This document shows, one piece after another, positions 22,181 through 34,081 of a stretch of DNA of 64,000 nt. Where the stretch lies: the NCBI GenBank assembly GCA_025094145.1, contig JALLLS010000049.1:1-64000 (forward strand), given 5' to 3'. Made by a program: the position numbers and the translations under genes. The notes below the pieces were generated by a model. The model was not told where the DNA came from. It saw only the letters and a program-made list of their open reading frames with translations, and did no database searches. Position 1 is the first letter of the stretch. Each line of letters starts with the position of its first letter. Source of the stretch: Spinellus fusiger (Eukaryota; Mucoromycota; Mucoromycetes; Mucorales; Phycomycetaceae).

Positions 22181-25100
22181 TATTCTTTTCCTTATCTATT
22201 GAAAATCTTAAGTTTTCATGTGAGAAATTAATAAAGATTTGGCAGTGTTAGGAGAAAGTTTTCAGATCAATATTAGGAAAATATTTCCTCATCTCACTGC
22301 ATCTAGGTTTCTAAGTAGCAACTTTATTTATAGTACCATCAGAGTCTGTGTGGTGTTTAGTCCTTAAGCACATACAAACAAGGGCTGAATTTCCCTTCCA
22401 GGGATTTGCCCGACAAATGTATAATAAACTAGAAACACAAAATAATTAAAAGGGTAGGTTTCATTAACACTGTACCTCCAGTCATCACTATTCTATTATA
22501 GACTATAATATTCATTGTTCATATTTTAGACTATCTTTTATTGGTATTACTATGCCTCAAAGCCTGGAAAGACAACGAATTGTATTATAATAAATCATAC
22601 TGGATTCGAAAATAAACACGAAAAGATATCAAGCTGTCATAATACGAGAGAGAGATCGAACATATGTGCTTACCTTATCTAGTACGTATAGTTGATCTGG
22701 CTTTACTTTACTAAAGGGCAAGACAAAAATTCAACTAACCTCCCTGTTGGTTAAATAGATAACCTTTGATTGATAATAAAGCCATCTTTAGAGGGAAATT
22801 GATACTATGAAGAAGAAAAATGCGGGTCACCATAAGAGTTTTAGAGCAATGTACTTCCAGATAACTTTCGGCCTAAACTGGGTTACTAATAATGTGATTT
22901 CATTAATGACATCGTGACATCAATTGAGCCTCGCCCTATGTAACATTTTAATAATTAGTAAAGGTCCTAGACAAGCTAAGCAATATCTAGACAAAACAAA
23001 CAAAGAGTATTGTACAACAAATTTCATGGTATTTTATTATTTATATTTGAGATACTTTTTAATATCTATATTTTGCCTTTATATTGTTACAACTCTATTA
23101 CTGTCTTATAATAGAATATGAGCCTACTTACAGCTTTTTTTTTAAAAAAAAAAACTAAGTTTACATTTATTGAAAGAAAAACCTGTAGATGTCAAAACAA
23201 TATTTTATTGATTTCTTCTGTGTTTGATATATATACTATAAAAATTTGAATTATTTGATAAACTTAGATTTTTCATAGGATCATATATTATAATGAATAT
23301 TCCTTGGACAAGTATCAATATCAAAACAAATAGTATCAGTTATCTACCACGAGGACAGAGATAAGAGAGAGAAAAAGTCTAAATAAAGCAATTACTATAG
23401 AGTAGTTTTGGAATTTGAAATTACTATTATGTCTTCTTAAAACAAAACAAAAATTAAATAGTACAAATACTGCTTTTTTAAGAAGACTAAACTCATAGTT
23501 TATGGTGTAAAACATGTTAATAGCACGGATATAACCGATTTATCAGTGAGAATGTTAGGCCATATATTTCTCTCGGTATGACCAAACTATGGTGCTTTTT
23601 ATCATAATCTTTTGGCTATGGATGACCGAAACATGATCTGTGAATAGATTGACATTACTTTGCCAACGCTAAAATCCGATAATCTTCTTTGAGTACCAAC
23701 CTATTCCTACCTATTCCTACCCAAGCAGCCACCTTTAGCTTACAAATATTCACTGGTTATTTATCCCTGCCTCCCTCTAGACCTTTATTATTTTATTTTT
23801 ATTTTTATTCCCATTATTATTATTATTCCTATTCATATTATACCTATTATACCTATTATACTGCTACCTTCCATCTATTTGGTGAGATCCGAGCTTATTG
23901 ACAAAGTTTATTATATTTGTAATATTGTAATTGTCCGAGTTACTGAATATATTCCTTTTTAGATCTTTTGGTCATCCCAAATAAATATCTTATCCTTTTG
24001 GTATCTTGTATTCTTTTGCTGACACAAACTCTTTTTAAAAGTCTGATTCAATGTACACAAGTACTTATTTCTCTCTCATAATTCTTTCCCTACTACAGAG
24101 GACTTTAAAGCTCTTAATTCAGCTTGCTTCTATTATTTATTTACAAAACTTTAAGTTTATTTATTCCTGTATTTGGACAGCTTTTATGGTTATATATGAT
24201 TTTTATCTCAAGGCCTTGTAAAGTGAGCTCACTAATCAACGTATGACTAGCATTCAATACTTAAAATTGAAATTCGAAAAACAGATTACCACTAGAATAA
24301 CTCTGTTGAGTGTGTTTCCAGGCCTGGAAATCAATAATGTTAATAAGAACTGATTGCAATTATAGATAAAAGAGAATACCGAAAAATAAGGTTGTTTATT
24401 ATTTAATCCCACCAGTTACCAAATAATAATAATTAGATGTTATAATGAAATCTACCAAACTTTCCAAGATGGTGCTTCACTCCCTTCCCTATAGAATTGT
24501 AGATTACTCTCCATAGAGAAAAGAACATATTGAAGAAGCCTAGACTAAAATGCATCCACAAGTGTCCCAGACCCTAATTAAAATAAAATAAAAAACAGAC
24601 AAAGGTCTTGTTATTACCAAGAAATAGCTTGGATTTTCAAACTGGCTAGTTGTTGGTACGATTTATAGGCATCATGTTACTATTGATGTCATTATTTGAA
24701 GTAACTAATACATTTTGTATTAACTATTTTTCTAAGCCTACTCGGTTTCTTTTTATTCATTGGATGCTGATGTTTAGCTTTAAGGTAATTCATGAAATGG
24801 TTGACGTAGCAATGGTCTGTAAATGAAAAGTTCAGACGCTATGATTATGAAAGTACAACAAGGTGCTCTAGACTTCTATCAAAGATTTAAAATAATTCTT
24901 CTATGATGGTAAGTGAAAGTGGTACTATAAATTATGAAAGTGAAATACATGTTTCCTTTTTTGTTTTGTTTTAAAAAGCATAATTAATAGATATAGTGGA
25001 TAAGTTGAACTAAAAATGAATGTTTGACGTCAAGTCTAGAAGCGAGCTGTCTGGACACAGACCTAATGTTTTCTCCTGGATGAGCTTGAGCTTAAAAAAC

Positions 25101-25260
25101 CAGAGCTATAAAACCTAGTGAAGTTATCTAGTTTCTTCATCTACTTTTTGTAGACTGTAGCCTATTATTATTATTATTATTATTATTTGTGAAAGAAACA
25201 TAACTGCATATATCAGAGACTTCAGAATTAAATAACATATAGAGAAGAATAGTTAAGTAT
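22181..25260. other. 3.1 kb gene-free region with simple repeats
   Basis: Contains a T9-A10 tract at 23135-23155, a pyrimidine-rich low-complexity stretch at 23700-23880 (the open frame there encodes only Tyr/Ser/Phe runs) and a TTA microsatellite at 25161-25188. No gene seen. Confidence 0.45.
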
Positions 25261-25264
25261 TACA

Positions 25265-25390
25265 CATACGCTTATTGGGTGCAAAACCTTAGTAGATTGT
25301 TTTGCCACCTTTGACCGCCATCACGGCTTTATATATTTGTCTCATGCTGGCAATAAAGTTATTGTTAACTTTTATCGTCTTTGATCTTAG
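25265..25390 (-). mobile_element. Fossil fragment of a Tc1-E-family C-terminus
   Basis: The stretch starting CTTATTGGGTGCAAAACC parallels the Tc1-E sequence at 48678-48780 (TTATTGGGTGGAAAACC, then the GGTGTTTCCACC and ATTACAGCC positions). It therefore corresponds to the C-terminal end and 3' side of a minus-strand transposase. No inverted-repeat ends were found around it. Confidence 0.5.
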
Positions 25391-26949
25391 ACATCAAAGG
25401 AATATGGCCAGTTAACGTGTGGTTAAAACTCTGCCCTTTATTCATTCAAATGTAGACTTCTTTTATACTTCTTTTCTACTACTATTCTACTGCTATAAGA
25501 TATGATATCAAGTATACATTTGCTGATATGATGCGAGAGTGTCAATGACATAATGCTTTGTAGTATTCTGTGTTGCTCGCGCATCACTAATACCTTTTCT
25601 CATCTTCCTCTTTTGGTTGCTCAGGGACACAGATGACGAACATTCATTTTTTGGAAGTAGTCTTACGACACTTTAATTGGTGTGTCGTACCCATTCTAAC
25701 AATAAAGTAGCTTTTAAATTTTGAAGAGTACTTTTTATGTTTATTCTCTTCTAAGCCCGATGGTCCAGAACTTCCTAAAGGTATTTAGTTGAGTATATAT
25801 CAGAACTTTGGGAGAACCAGACTTTTATCATGACCGTGCTCTTTTCTTACACTTCTTGGTCATACTGTTAGTGGCGCAATTGGTATTTAACTCATAAATA
25901 GCACAGCCTGCTATTTTTTTATAGAAAGACAGAGCCTATTAGCTTAACAACAAGAGAAATAAATTGTCTACCTAAACTTGAAGGCCATGCACATTTTATG
26001 AAGTGTCAAAATATGGTATAATATTTTACTTTATATGTTTACACTTATTTTCAACGTTTGACTATTCTGAAAGCTCCTAGCCAACACACTTTAAAAATCG
26101 CAATGATCATGAGAAAGGCTCCAGAATATATTGGGCTAGTTAAATATAACAATTCATCCATCGAGTATCTCGGACGAACTCTTGCCATAGACTTAGTATT
26201 CTAGTGTTTGAATACAAGTTATATGCTGAGTGGTAGATAATGAGACAGAGACAAATACACAGTCTATCTAATGTTGATTTCTGGCTTTAAATAAATTAGT
26301 TTATATCTCTGTGCCTGTGTAGAGTCGTGTTATATTTTTAATCAGATCAAAGCCACTAGAATAGTAAGATGAATAGAATAAAATACATGTATTAGCTGAT
26401 AATATATATTGGTCTTTTAATAATAATTATAAAAAGGTGTTTCTATGTAGAAAGTCAAATAGCCGAACTTTTCCTTACGAATGACTTGGTGTAGCTGGAT
26501 TGCTTTATTCTAATGAAGGGAAGGGAAGAATATCCAAGCAGTGAAAATCCTAACTACTCTGTGGATATCAGTCATATTTTCATTTCCCGAATAATAATTC
26601 ATCCAAACTGCAGTGTATTCAACACTTTCCTTAATGCTTACCACTTCACTCATCAAATAAACGGCTGCTAATAAGCAAAAAAATACTACTAAAGAAATAT
26701 ATGCTAATGAATAAACACCTGAAAATGAACAAACAGACACTATTAAAAACACCCCTAGTACTGGACATACCCATATGCCTTATAGAAGAAAGACTATCGA
26801 TGAGAATATGCGCAGCACCATGATACATGGGAGTATTGTCAATGATCATAGCCAAAAAAAAAGATTAGTGATCTGGTTGTTACTAGCAAATCAACTATTT
26901 TCAAGATTTTAGCTAAACATATTCTTAGTACTGAAGTTCCCTATAAAAC
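25391..26949. other. 1.6 kb without a supported gene
   Basis: An 80-residue minus-strand frame at 26510-26752 has hydrophobic N-terminal runs but no recognisable family, and no splice context supports it. Near 26770-26830 a short plus-strand RRKTIDENMRSTMIHGS piece echoes the Tc1 N-terminal fossil just downstream. Confidence 0.4.
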
Positions 26950-27310
26950 TTGTACCAAAGGGAGGCGTGTCGATGAAAACATACACACCACCATTCTGTA
27001 TAGGAGCAAGGTCAATAGTCTTTCTCAAAGGAATATTGCTGCTTTAGTTGTCATTAATCAATGAACTGTTTGCAAAGCCTTGAGAAAATTCAGGAAAGAT
27101 GGCACTCTCGAAACCATAAAAATTATAAGGAAAAGGCCCGGTATTACGGAGAAAGATAAACAAGAGTTAATTCGCAAATGGAATCATAAATCATTCCGGA
27201 CATTGGAATGGTTACGTATAGGCATGACCAACCTACCTGCCAGATTCTCCTTCTATAAGCTAATAAACTCAAGTCCTCCTCCTAAAAAAAACGATTTAGA
27301 TCTATCTTTA
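26950..27310 (+). pseudogene. Fossil Tc1-type transposase N-terminal HTH domain
   Basis: A plus-strand frame reads KGRRVDENIHTTILYRSK, SLSQRNIAALVVIN, a stop, then TVCKALRKFRKDGTLE and RPGITEKDKQELIRKW. This order (basic start, SQRxIA helix, TVxxALKKFxxxG recognition helix, RP linker, second helix) matches the paired HTH of Tc1-like transposases. One stop interrupts it and no catalytic domain follows. Confidence 0.5.
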
Positions 27311-27945
27311 TTGATAGGTATAAGAATTAGAGTGAATATTGACCAATATTAGTTTACTTGTCTGATATAAAATCAAAGTAATAGACTAGGAGAAATAGAT
27401 TCTTTATATTTTCAAAGCATAGTATGAGGATAAAAAAAAAGAAAGTTTATTTTAAGATACAAATGATTTGTTTCTCTTTAGTCTACATCAACTTGGCTAT
27501 CTCACTGTATTGGATGGATTTAATACTGTGTCTTACAGCATATAATTATTTGATTTAATAATAAAGTATTACTGTTTATGAGTCCAATCCAGATGAGTCT
27601 TTCCCTAAGGAATTTTTTCTTCCTACAGCTATTTGTAAGAGACAGATTTCAAATAGCTATTTTTCTTTATAGAAGAAGGTCCAGATTTCTTCATTGCTCT
27701 TGGTGTGGCAAATAGTCATCCTGACCAGACCAAATATGACAACGGTTTTTAATTGATTGGTGCCATTGAGTGTAGAACGGTCTAATAAAAGAAGCATTAT
27801 AACGATGAATAGATCATTGGATTTCTCAGCTCTGATAAGAACAAGAATAAAAAGGCTATTCCTAAATCTACTCCACCAAAAGTAAATTAGGCAAAAGAAG
27901 GATCATATTGTGTGCTGATTTATTGAGAATAAGGAAATGACACAC
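27311..27945. other. 0.6 kb without recognisable features
   Basis: AT-rich and stop-rich in all frames; nothing recognised. Confidence 0.4.
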
Positions 27946-27947
27946 TA

Positions 27948-28436
27948 CGGCCACACTCAACTGAATTTAATATTTAAAAAAATAAATATCAGGAAAAAAT
28001 ACATATGATATGTTCAATATCAAATAAAACACTTTAAATTTGATATAGAAACTCCAAACCCGAGCACAACAAAGCTTAATATCCTTATTTATAGAGAATA
28101 ATAATAATACAATTAATATTTTTTATGGCCTCATTTGGCATCAATGACAGCTTGGCATCTATCTGTCATGCTCAGAACTCATCGTTGTGCAAGTTCAACA
28201 CCGACTTTCTCCCCCTCCTCTGCAAGTAGAGTATTCAAACATTCAACATTGGTAATAGATGCCCTTATTTCTTCAACTCTTCTTTCTCCACCGTCTAATA
28301 TAGGCTTTAATATAAAATTCCTTAGCCTAATGAAGTCTTTTCTCTTTGTGTTTTTCAGTTAAGGCTTGTTTGTGGGCTGGAGAAAAAGATCCAAACCCTA
28401 ACTGATTGCAGTAGCTGATGAGGGTGTTTCTACATA
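27948..28436 (-). mobile_element. Tc1-C family, copy 2: internal deletion derivative cut by repeat X
   Basis: The left end CGGCCACACTCAACTG at 27948 follows a TA and matches the end at 51391. The minus strand reads the transposase C-terminus (DRCQAVIDA equivalent at 28135-28165). It then jumps near 28305 to a segment equivalent to 52195 in the full copy, so about 480 bp of the catalytic region is deleted. At about 28436 the family sequence stops (CTACATACA) and the X end begins. Confidence 0.75.
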
Positions 28437-28610
28437 CACACTAAGAGATATTTGGATATAAAAGGAAAAATCCTGAGAATAAAATCACACTCTTTCTTTG
28501 ATTGGCCAATATGTTTGAAAAGGTCGTTTTGCTGTTTAAATAAATTATTTTAAACTCTACTTACCTATTCTAGCAATGATGATTGATTTTGCAATTAAAC
28601 CCTATGTAAA
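28437..28610 (+). repeat. Repeat X, left part of an interrupted copy
   Basis: CACACTAAGAGATATTTGG and then GGATATAAAAGGAAAAATCC match the X start at 63575 (CACACCAGGAGATTTTTGGG). Similarity continues to GATTTTGCAATTAAA near 28605, X position about 172. The matching right part of the same orientation resumes at 32259. Confidence 0.65.
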
Positions 28611-28614
28611 GTCG

Positions 28615-29010
28615 GGCACGAGGGACACGTTTGGGGACACGTAGGGCCTTGGGAGGCTGGCTACTGACACGGTCGAGGAGATGAATGGATGGGGTGTGGG
28701 GGATGTGTTCTCAGGTGCGAGAATGTAGTGTAATAGGGTGGTATGGTATCTTCCACAAATAATGTATGGGACAGAGAACAAACAGGTTAAAATGGAAGAG
28801 TGAAGCACCTTGTGCAAACAAAACTCAGAGCCAACGACAAGGAGAGACACACAAAGAAAACAGGTTGGGATCAAGAAGCAGCCCACTATCCCAGTCAAAG
28901 AAAGCCTATAGTACTTATCAATACTTCAGGAAGTAGCTCAGATCAAGGTCTGTTTATTGAAAATGTAGAAAACTACACTTTTTATACTAGTTGCTATTTT
29001 ATTCCCTATG
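28615..29010 (+). repeat. Divergent copy of the 5' segment of the Fanzor-beta unit
   Basis: From about 28850 the sequence parallels 5695-5850 of copy A: AAGAAAACAGGTTGGGATCAAG against AAGAAAACAAGTTGAGAACAAG, AAAGCCTAT, TTTATTGAAAATGTAGA. Upstream, 28640-28690 is locally GC-rich (GGACACGTAGGGCCTTGGG) against the AT-rich surroundings and weakly matches 5575-5620. This is a second 5' segment beside the better copy at 30396-30680. Confidence 0.5.
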
Positions 29011-29101
29011 ATGTGGGGTCTTTGCTACTCATCATTGCTAACATACTTCCCACCAAACCTCCAAGAAGATTGAGCGGTCACTCCGCACTATCTCACACCT
29101 A

Positions 29102-30395
29102 CATACCAGAGATTTTTCTGGCTTTTAGGCGGGGATATCTCCTTCCTTTTGAGACAAAATATCTTGCCTTTTATGGAAATGTATTTAAAATCAAAAGGTT
29201 TGCAGATATCCTGATTATTATTTCTTTTTGTGGATACCTCACTATCAAGTTGTATTATCAATAGAATATATTGTTTATGAATAAAATTGTTTATTTTAAT
29301 AGTATAGCTAATACTATAGTATGACTATAGCTACTGCACAAGTGCATTCCCTCATAGCAATAGAATCCACACCCTAAAAGCTTTGTGCTTTATCCTTGGG
29401 AGATAGATAGTTATGCTTGAGAATACACCCTAGACATCCTAGACAGTATAGAGAAAAGAAGACCACCTGGGACTGACTTGAGAAAGAGTCTCAACTTATC
29501 TAATAACAGAAGAGTGTATTAGTAATAACTCAATCAAGAGAGATAATATGCTTACCTTGTACTTCATACTTGTCTTGAGAATAATGAGTCATATATCATC
29601 TATTAGAAAAAGAGTCAGTACTATGTCTTGTGGATTACATTGAACTCAAGCCCAGATGAAGACATTGCTTACCTTTTTATCACTAGAATAGTCCTTGGTA
29701 GTGTCTATCACCTCCTTCTATTGTTTCTCTTTTTTAATAATAGCACATTACCTTGCTCAGTTATGCTCATCTTGACGAGTACTTGGGTGTTAAGTTGTAT
29801 GTGCAGTGTGAGAAATAACAAAAAGAGGGAAATATAGTAACAAATAATAACCTCTCTCTCTATTCTAGTGAGGCATTTATCTTAGCCTCCACTCATAAAA
29901 TTCAGAAGTCAAACAATTCACACTCTATTTGCCTTAGGCATAAAAGACAGTATTAGAAACAATATCTTGTTCTCACTAAGTACTATTGTTAAGAACAGCT
30001 ACAATGAGTTAGTTGAGGTTATTATGAATATTGAGTCAATGAATGGTTATACTGTTCTTAACACAAGTAGGTTTTCATCTCTTTTCTGAACAATGATCAC
30101 TAGAGTTAATTCCGTGTGAGTCCTACAATAAATTTTTCTTAAGCAGTGTCATACTGCAAAAAGTATGGGCTTATGGATAGCACATGTTAAACAATAAATG
30201 CAGTGATTGAGTTTTAATGTCAGGTTTGCTCCTTCCTTTTATCTAACTCTATAGTGTTTAATTACACAGTCCATAGTCAATGCTAAAACAGACAGACAGT
30301 GAAAAGGTTCTTTTCAAACACATTAATCAACCAAAGAAATAATATAATTTCATTGCTCATGTATTTCCCTTTATATCCCAAAAATATTCTGTTGC
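29102..30395 (-). repeat. Repeat X, complete inverted copy of about 1.3 kb
   Basis: Starts CATACCAGAGATTTTTCTGG and ends at TATATCCCAAAAATATTCTG, equivalents of the two X ends. The middle is the reverse complement of 32259-33272, for example CACTAGAGTTAATTCCGTGT at 30098 against 32385-32410, and TACTATAGTATGACTATAGC at 29313 against about 33055-33075. No protein domain recognised. The ends share CACACCAGRGGAT-type termini, so X is probably a non-autonomous terminal-inverted-repeat DNA element. Confidence 0.7.
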
Positions 30396-31079
30396 TATGA
30401 GACAGGAGACACACAGAACCTCGTAAGGCTGGTTACTCACACATAAATTGATAGAAAAGAGAAGGATATGAAGTGACAGAAGGCAAACTGGTGGCTGTAA
30501 TAATAATGGCATCCTATGGGAATACAGAAAGAAAACAAGTTGAGAACAAGAAACAGTCAGCTGTCCAAGTCCTTAAAGCCTATCTTGTTTATACTCTAGG
30601 AAGCTATTTGAATTAAAGTCTATTTTATTAAAGATGTAGACAACTAAAGATTTATACTATTTTACTATTTCTTTCTTTTACTATGAATTTGACTACTTTG
30701 CTGTTCTCAAGCAATAGATATGGTCTTTATAGAACATTCAAGAAGATTGGGAAGGGTAACTGTCCTGTCCTATAGTGTGTATAATCTTGGTCCTGTATTT
30801 CAAGGCCATATAATTTCAGAAAGTGATTTTGTTGTAAAAAAAAAGGCTTCTCTCTTCCCTGAAACATACATAGGACAAGAAAAGGAAGTCCATCTCTGAA
30901 TTTCCTGAGATGTTATTATCGTATAACTTTGATCATTATAGCTTAGAATATAAATATATAAAAGTAGCCTCAAGATCTATACTATGTAACTTTGTAAAAT
31001 ATATCTTTTATTCTGTAATAAAGGGCACTGCAGTTATCAACAAGACCATTAGAGAGATGAATATGTAGTTGTTTGGTCT

Positions 31080-31361
31080 CTAGCAGGGACAACGAAATGG
31101 AGTATTGGATACAAAGGCTGGTCTAGAGAAACCAAAGAGGGTACATGAACAGGAACACAACACACAATTTGAGCACAACGGGTAACTAGGCAACTGTTCT
31201 TTAAGCAATTCTTTTCTTTCTAAAATGTTGTTGTAGTCTGGATTACTTTGGTGGTTCTGATTAAGCAAATGACTTATGAAATTTCGTTTTGTTCTCTTCT
31301 GTTCGGATATAAATACCTGCCAACATTTATCTTGTTTGCCTTTATCTGGCATATAAACCAA
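31080..31361 (-). CDS. Unknown 93-residue ORF inside Fanzor-beta unit B
   Basis: Same frame as 6244-6525 with one visible residue change (QLPSYPL for QLPSYLL). No family recognised. Its conservation may simply reflect the recent duplication. Confidence 0.35.
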   Translation of the reverse strand: MVYMPDKGKQDKCWQVFISEQKRTKRNFISHLLNQNHQSNPDYNNILERKELLKEQLPSYPLCSNCVLCSCSCTLFGFSRPAFVSNTPFRCPC

Positions 31362-31439
31362 CAGTTGTGATCTGGTGAGTGTTTGTGTATGTTTATTGTG
31401 TCTGATATGTTAATCAGTTTCTATTTTATATTCTTTTAT

Positions 31440-32006
31440 TTTAATAAACCCAGTGAATCCGTTACAAAGGCAAAGGCAAGAAGGTGCCAGTGCAAGGGTA
31501 ATACGACACACATAGAGAGTGCATTAATGCATCTCGAACTAATTTTTTTATTAGTGAGAAGGGGTTTTGGCGCCCAAAAAGATTTGAGTATGATCCTGCC
31601 AAGCTGCCAGTTGTTGCTTATGGCACAGGAATGAAAGGAAAAGATGCTGTCAAATTTAAAGTTCATCGTGTTGGTTTGACGAAAATTTTATATCAATCAT
31701 TGAAAAAGAGACAAAAAGAATGGAGATCTTCTTGTGGTTGATGTTGATAAATTTCGAAAATCGAGAGTAAACATGATTGACCTCTTACCCAATATAAAAA
31801 GCTCTGCTAAAAATTACTTTACTTTGTCTTCTTTTTTTGTTCTTAAGATCTGCCACACTTATAACACAAATAACCTCACCGAGGTATTAGTAAATTTCAA
31901 CAGTATCCACGCTTGCCAAGGTTGTGGAATTGTTTGGAACAGAGATGTGAATGCATCAAAGAATATCTATACAAATGCAGAAGAGTGTTTAAAGGTTCTC
32001 CACTGA
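31440..32006 (+). pseudogene. Fanzor/TnpB-like relic, lineage beta, copy B
   Basis: Ordered blocks on the plus strand: KPSESVTKAKARRCQCKGNT (31447-31510); after a frameshift KGFWRPKRFEYDPAKLPVVAYGTG (31560-31632) and HRVGLTKILYQSLKKRQ (31666-31705); after another shift DLLVVDVDKFRKSRVNM (31725-31775); the CHTYNTNNL region; then at 31905-31975 ACQGCGIVWNRDVNASKNI. The last block is the second half of the TnpB/Fanzor zinc finger followed by the RuvC-III NRD motif, the most diagnostic part of the family. YGTG has Thr where an acidic RuvC-I residue would be expected. At least two frameshifts; inactive. Confidence 0.75.
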
Positions 32007-32258
32007 CCAGTTCCATTCTTTAGAAAAGAATAGGTATTCTTATTCGTATTCATATTTTACTATATCACCATATCGAAGGTGGTTTCCTCCGGGATTCAGA
32101 TATTTACAGGTAAATCTACATAATAATCTTTATTTGTTTAAAAACTAACATGAATATATCTTAATTTATTTTTGCTCCTTTTCAAATCGATGTCATTTCT
32201 TAAACAATTGTATTTCGACTTTTTCCTTTTATATCATAAAGATCTCCTGGTGTGTATA

Positions 32259-33272
32259 GAATTGGATATAAAAAGAAATGAAGCTGGCATCGAAGCTCAG
32301 TCATTGCTATACTTTCAATATGTGTTATCCTTAAGCCCACAGTATTTGCAGCGTAACAATGTTTAAGAAAATATTTATTATAGGATTCACACGGAATTAA
32401 CTCTAGTGATCATTGTCCATAAAATAGAACCAAATACAACTATATTAAGAACTTTATAGCCATTAATTGACTGAGTATTCATAATAACCTCAACTTTCTC
32501 ATTGTAACTGTTCTCATCAAGTATTATTATTGAGAACAAAGTATTGTTTCTAGTACTGGGCTCTAGACACTAGGCAAATAGTGTGAATTGTTTGACTTGT
32601 GAATTTTATGAGCGAAGACTAAAATGTATTCATCATCAGAATAGAGAAAGAAGAATGATTTGTTTTAATATTCCTCTCCTTTTGATATTTCCCACAAAAA
32701 CTATTAAATTGATTCTTAAGCACTCATCAAGATTAGCATAACCGAGCAAGGTAATGTACTATTATTAACAAAATAGAACAATTGAAGTTGTAGACACTAC
32801 CAAGGACTATTTTGAAAGTAAAAAGGTAAGCAGTGTCTTTATTTGGGCTTGAGTTCAATGTAATCCACAAGACACTTCATTGTATTGTTAATAAATAAAG
32901 ACTCTTCTCACGTCAGTCTCAAGGGGTCTTTGTCCTTTTACAAGGTCAATGGTGTCTAGGGTATATTCTCTAGTGGTATCTATCTCCTAAGGATAAAGCA
33001 CAAGGCCTTTAGGGTGTGGGTTCTACTGCTATGAGGGAATGCACTTGGGCAGTAGCTATAGTCATACTATAGTATTAGCTATATTATTATAATAAACAAT
33101 ATTATTCATAAACACTAATTTATTGATAATACAATTTGATAGTGAGGTATACTTCAAGAAAATAAAATTTAGATACTTGCAAACCTTTTGATTTTAAACA
33201 GCGCCATGTAAAGGAAAGGGAAGGTTTGTTACCTCTTAGAAGTCAGAAGAATCCTCTGGTGTGTAGAGCATT
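32259..33272 (+). repeat. Repeat X, right part ending in GGTGTGTAG
   Basis: Matches 63745-64000 (TTATCCTTAAGCCCACAG, TTGCAGC, AACTCTAGTG, TCATTGTCC) and then continues as the reverse complement of 29102-30220. It ends ATCCTCTGGTGTGTAG at 33272, the inverted form of the X terminus. With 28437-28610 it would make one complete plus-orientation X. Confidence 0.7.
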
Positions 33273-33600
33273 TTTGTGAGCGAATCAGATTTGGATTTTC
33301 TGCAGAAGCTTCTTGACTGAAGGTTCAAGTGGAGAAAAGTCGCTGTGTGATTAGTGACTGTTCCATTCTCCAATAGACACTCTTCTTTGGAAGAGAAAAT
33401 AAATAGAAATTTTTTACATGACTGCTGTTGTGACAAGGGTTTAAATGAACAGGCTATAAAGCCATTTCTTGTAGCATCGTATTCTACCCATCTTTCTTTC
33501 CCCTCTCACCTCTCCCCCTTCTTTTTTTTTCCTTCTCGCTCTCTATCATTTTCTTCTATAAGCACAGAATCCCTGATAGCACTCTGCATGGACTAGGTAG

Positions 33601-34081
33601 TTATCTTATTTCCAATATTTTGCTAGCAATAGCAAGAGACTTTTGTGATGATAAAGCTTTAGCAAGGCATAGTTCAACTGACAAAGGACTTACTACCCAT
33701 TGAATGTTGACCAAAAATTCTTTCGCTCCTATCTGAATAATCTCTTGATCTATAAATAATTTTGCAGTAAAACTTACCTTTATTGCTAATAGGTTTATTT
33801 CATGGTCTGTCCTAGCTTTGTGTAAATAGTATTCTGTTTGTAGTCTAAAATACCATATAAAATATAAGTAAATAAAAAAAATTAAGTAAGAAAAATGTTT
33901 GTTTTTGTTTACCTTTGGCTGGTTCATTCACTTTACTATTTGTGCTCTGTATTGGAGTTTTGTTTTGTGGAATTAACTCTCCTGTAAATGGTAGTGATGG
34001 ATCATTATTAAGTAGATCTTCACTTATCCTAATAAAAATCATCAGTAACCACTCATGAATGTTTTTCCTGACATTTACCAT
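33601..34081 (-). CDS. Small unknown protein, two exons, divergent from Bzz1
   Basis: Exon 34081-33913, intron ending in ACAAACAG at 33834, exon 33833-33601, giving 133 residues. The first exon reads VRKNIHEWLLMIFIRISEDL, then an acidic/Asn-rich linker. The second reads KEYYLHKARTDHEINLLAI, IDQEIIQIGAKEFLVNIQW and CLAKALSSQKSLAIASK: predominantly helical, no signal peptide. A GTAAGT sequence inside the second exon (about 33776) could begin a further intron, so the C-terminal half is uncertain. The start lies 240 bp from the Bzz1 start, so the pair probably shares a bidirectional promoter. Function not recognised. Confidence 0.5.

Larger units (their letters stand above)
30396..32258 (+). repeat. 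Fanzor-beta unit, copy B
   Basis: Near-identical to copy A up to about 31542, then a more divergent but longer 3' part containing the Fanzor C-terminus. The right border reads ATATCATAAAGATCTCCTGG then TGTG at 32236-32257, the reverse complement of an X-type terminus (CACACCAGGAGAT). Just outside, X sequence resumes at TATAGAATTGG. Confidence 0.75.

Noticed and set aside
23689..23901. 70-codon frame rich in Tyr, Ser and Phe
   Set aside because: Low-complexity pyrimidine tract, no protein-like composition.
25161..25188. Tandem TTA units considered as a possible array
   Set aside because: Simple microsatellite without spacers; no CRISPR-like arrays occur in this eukaryotic DNA.
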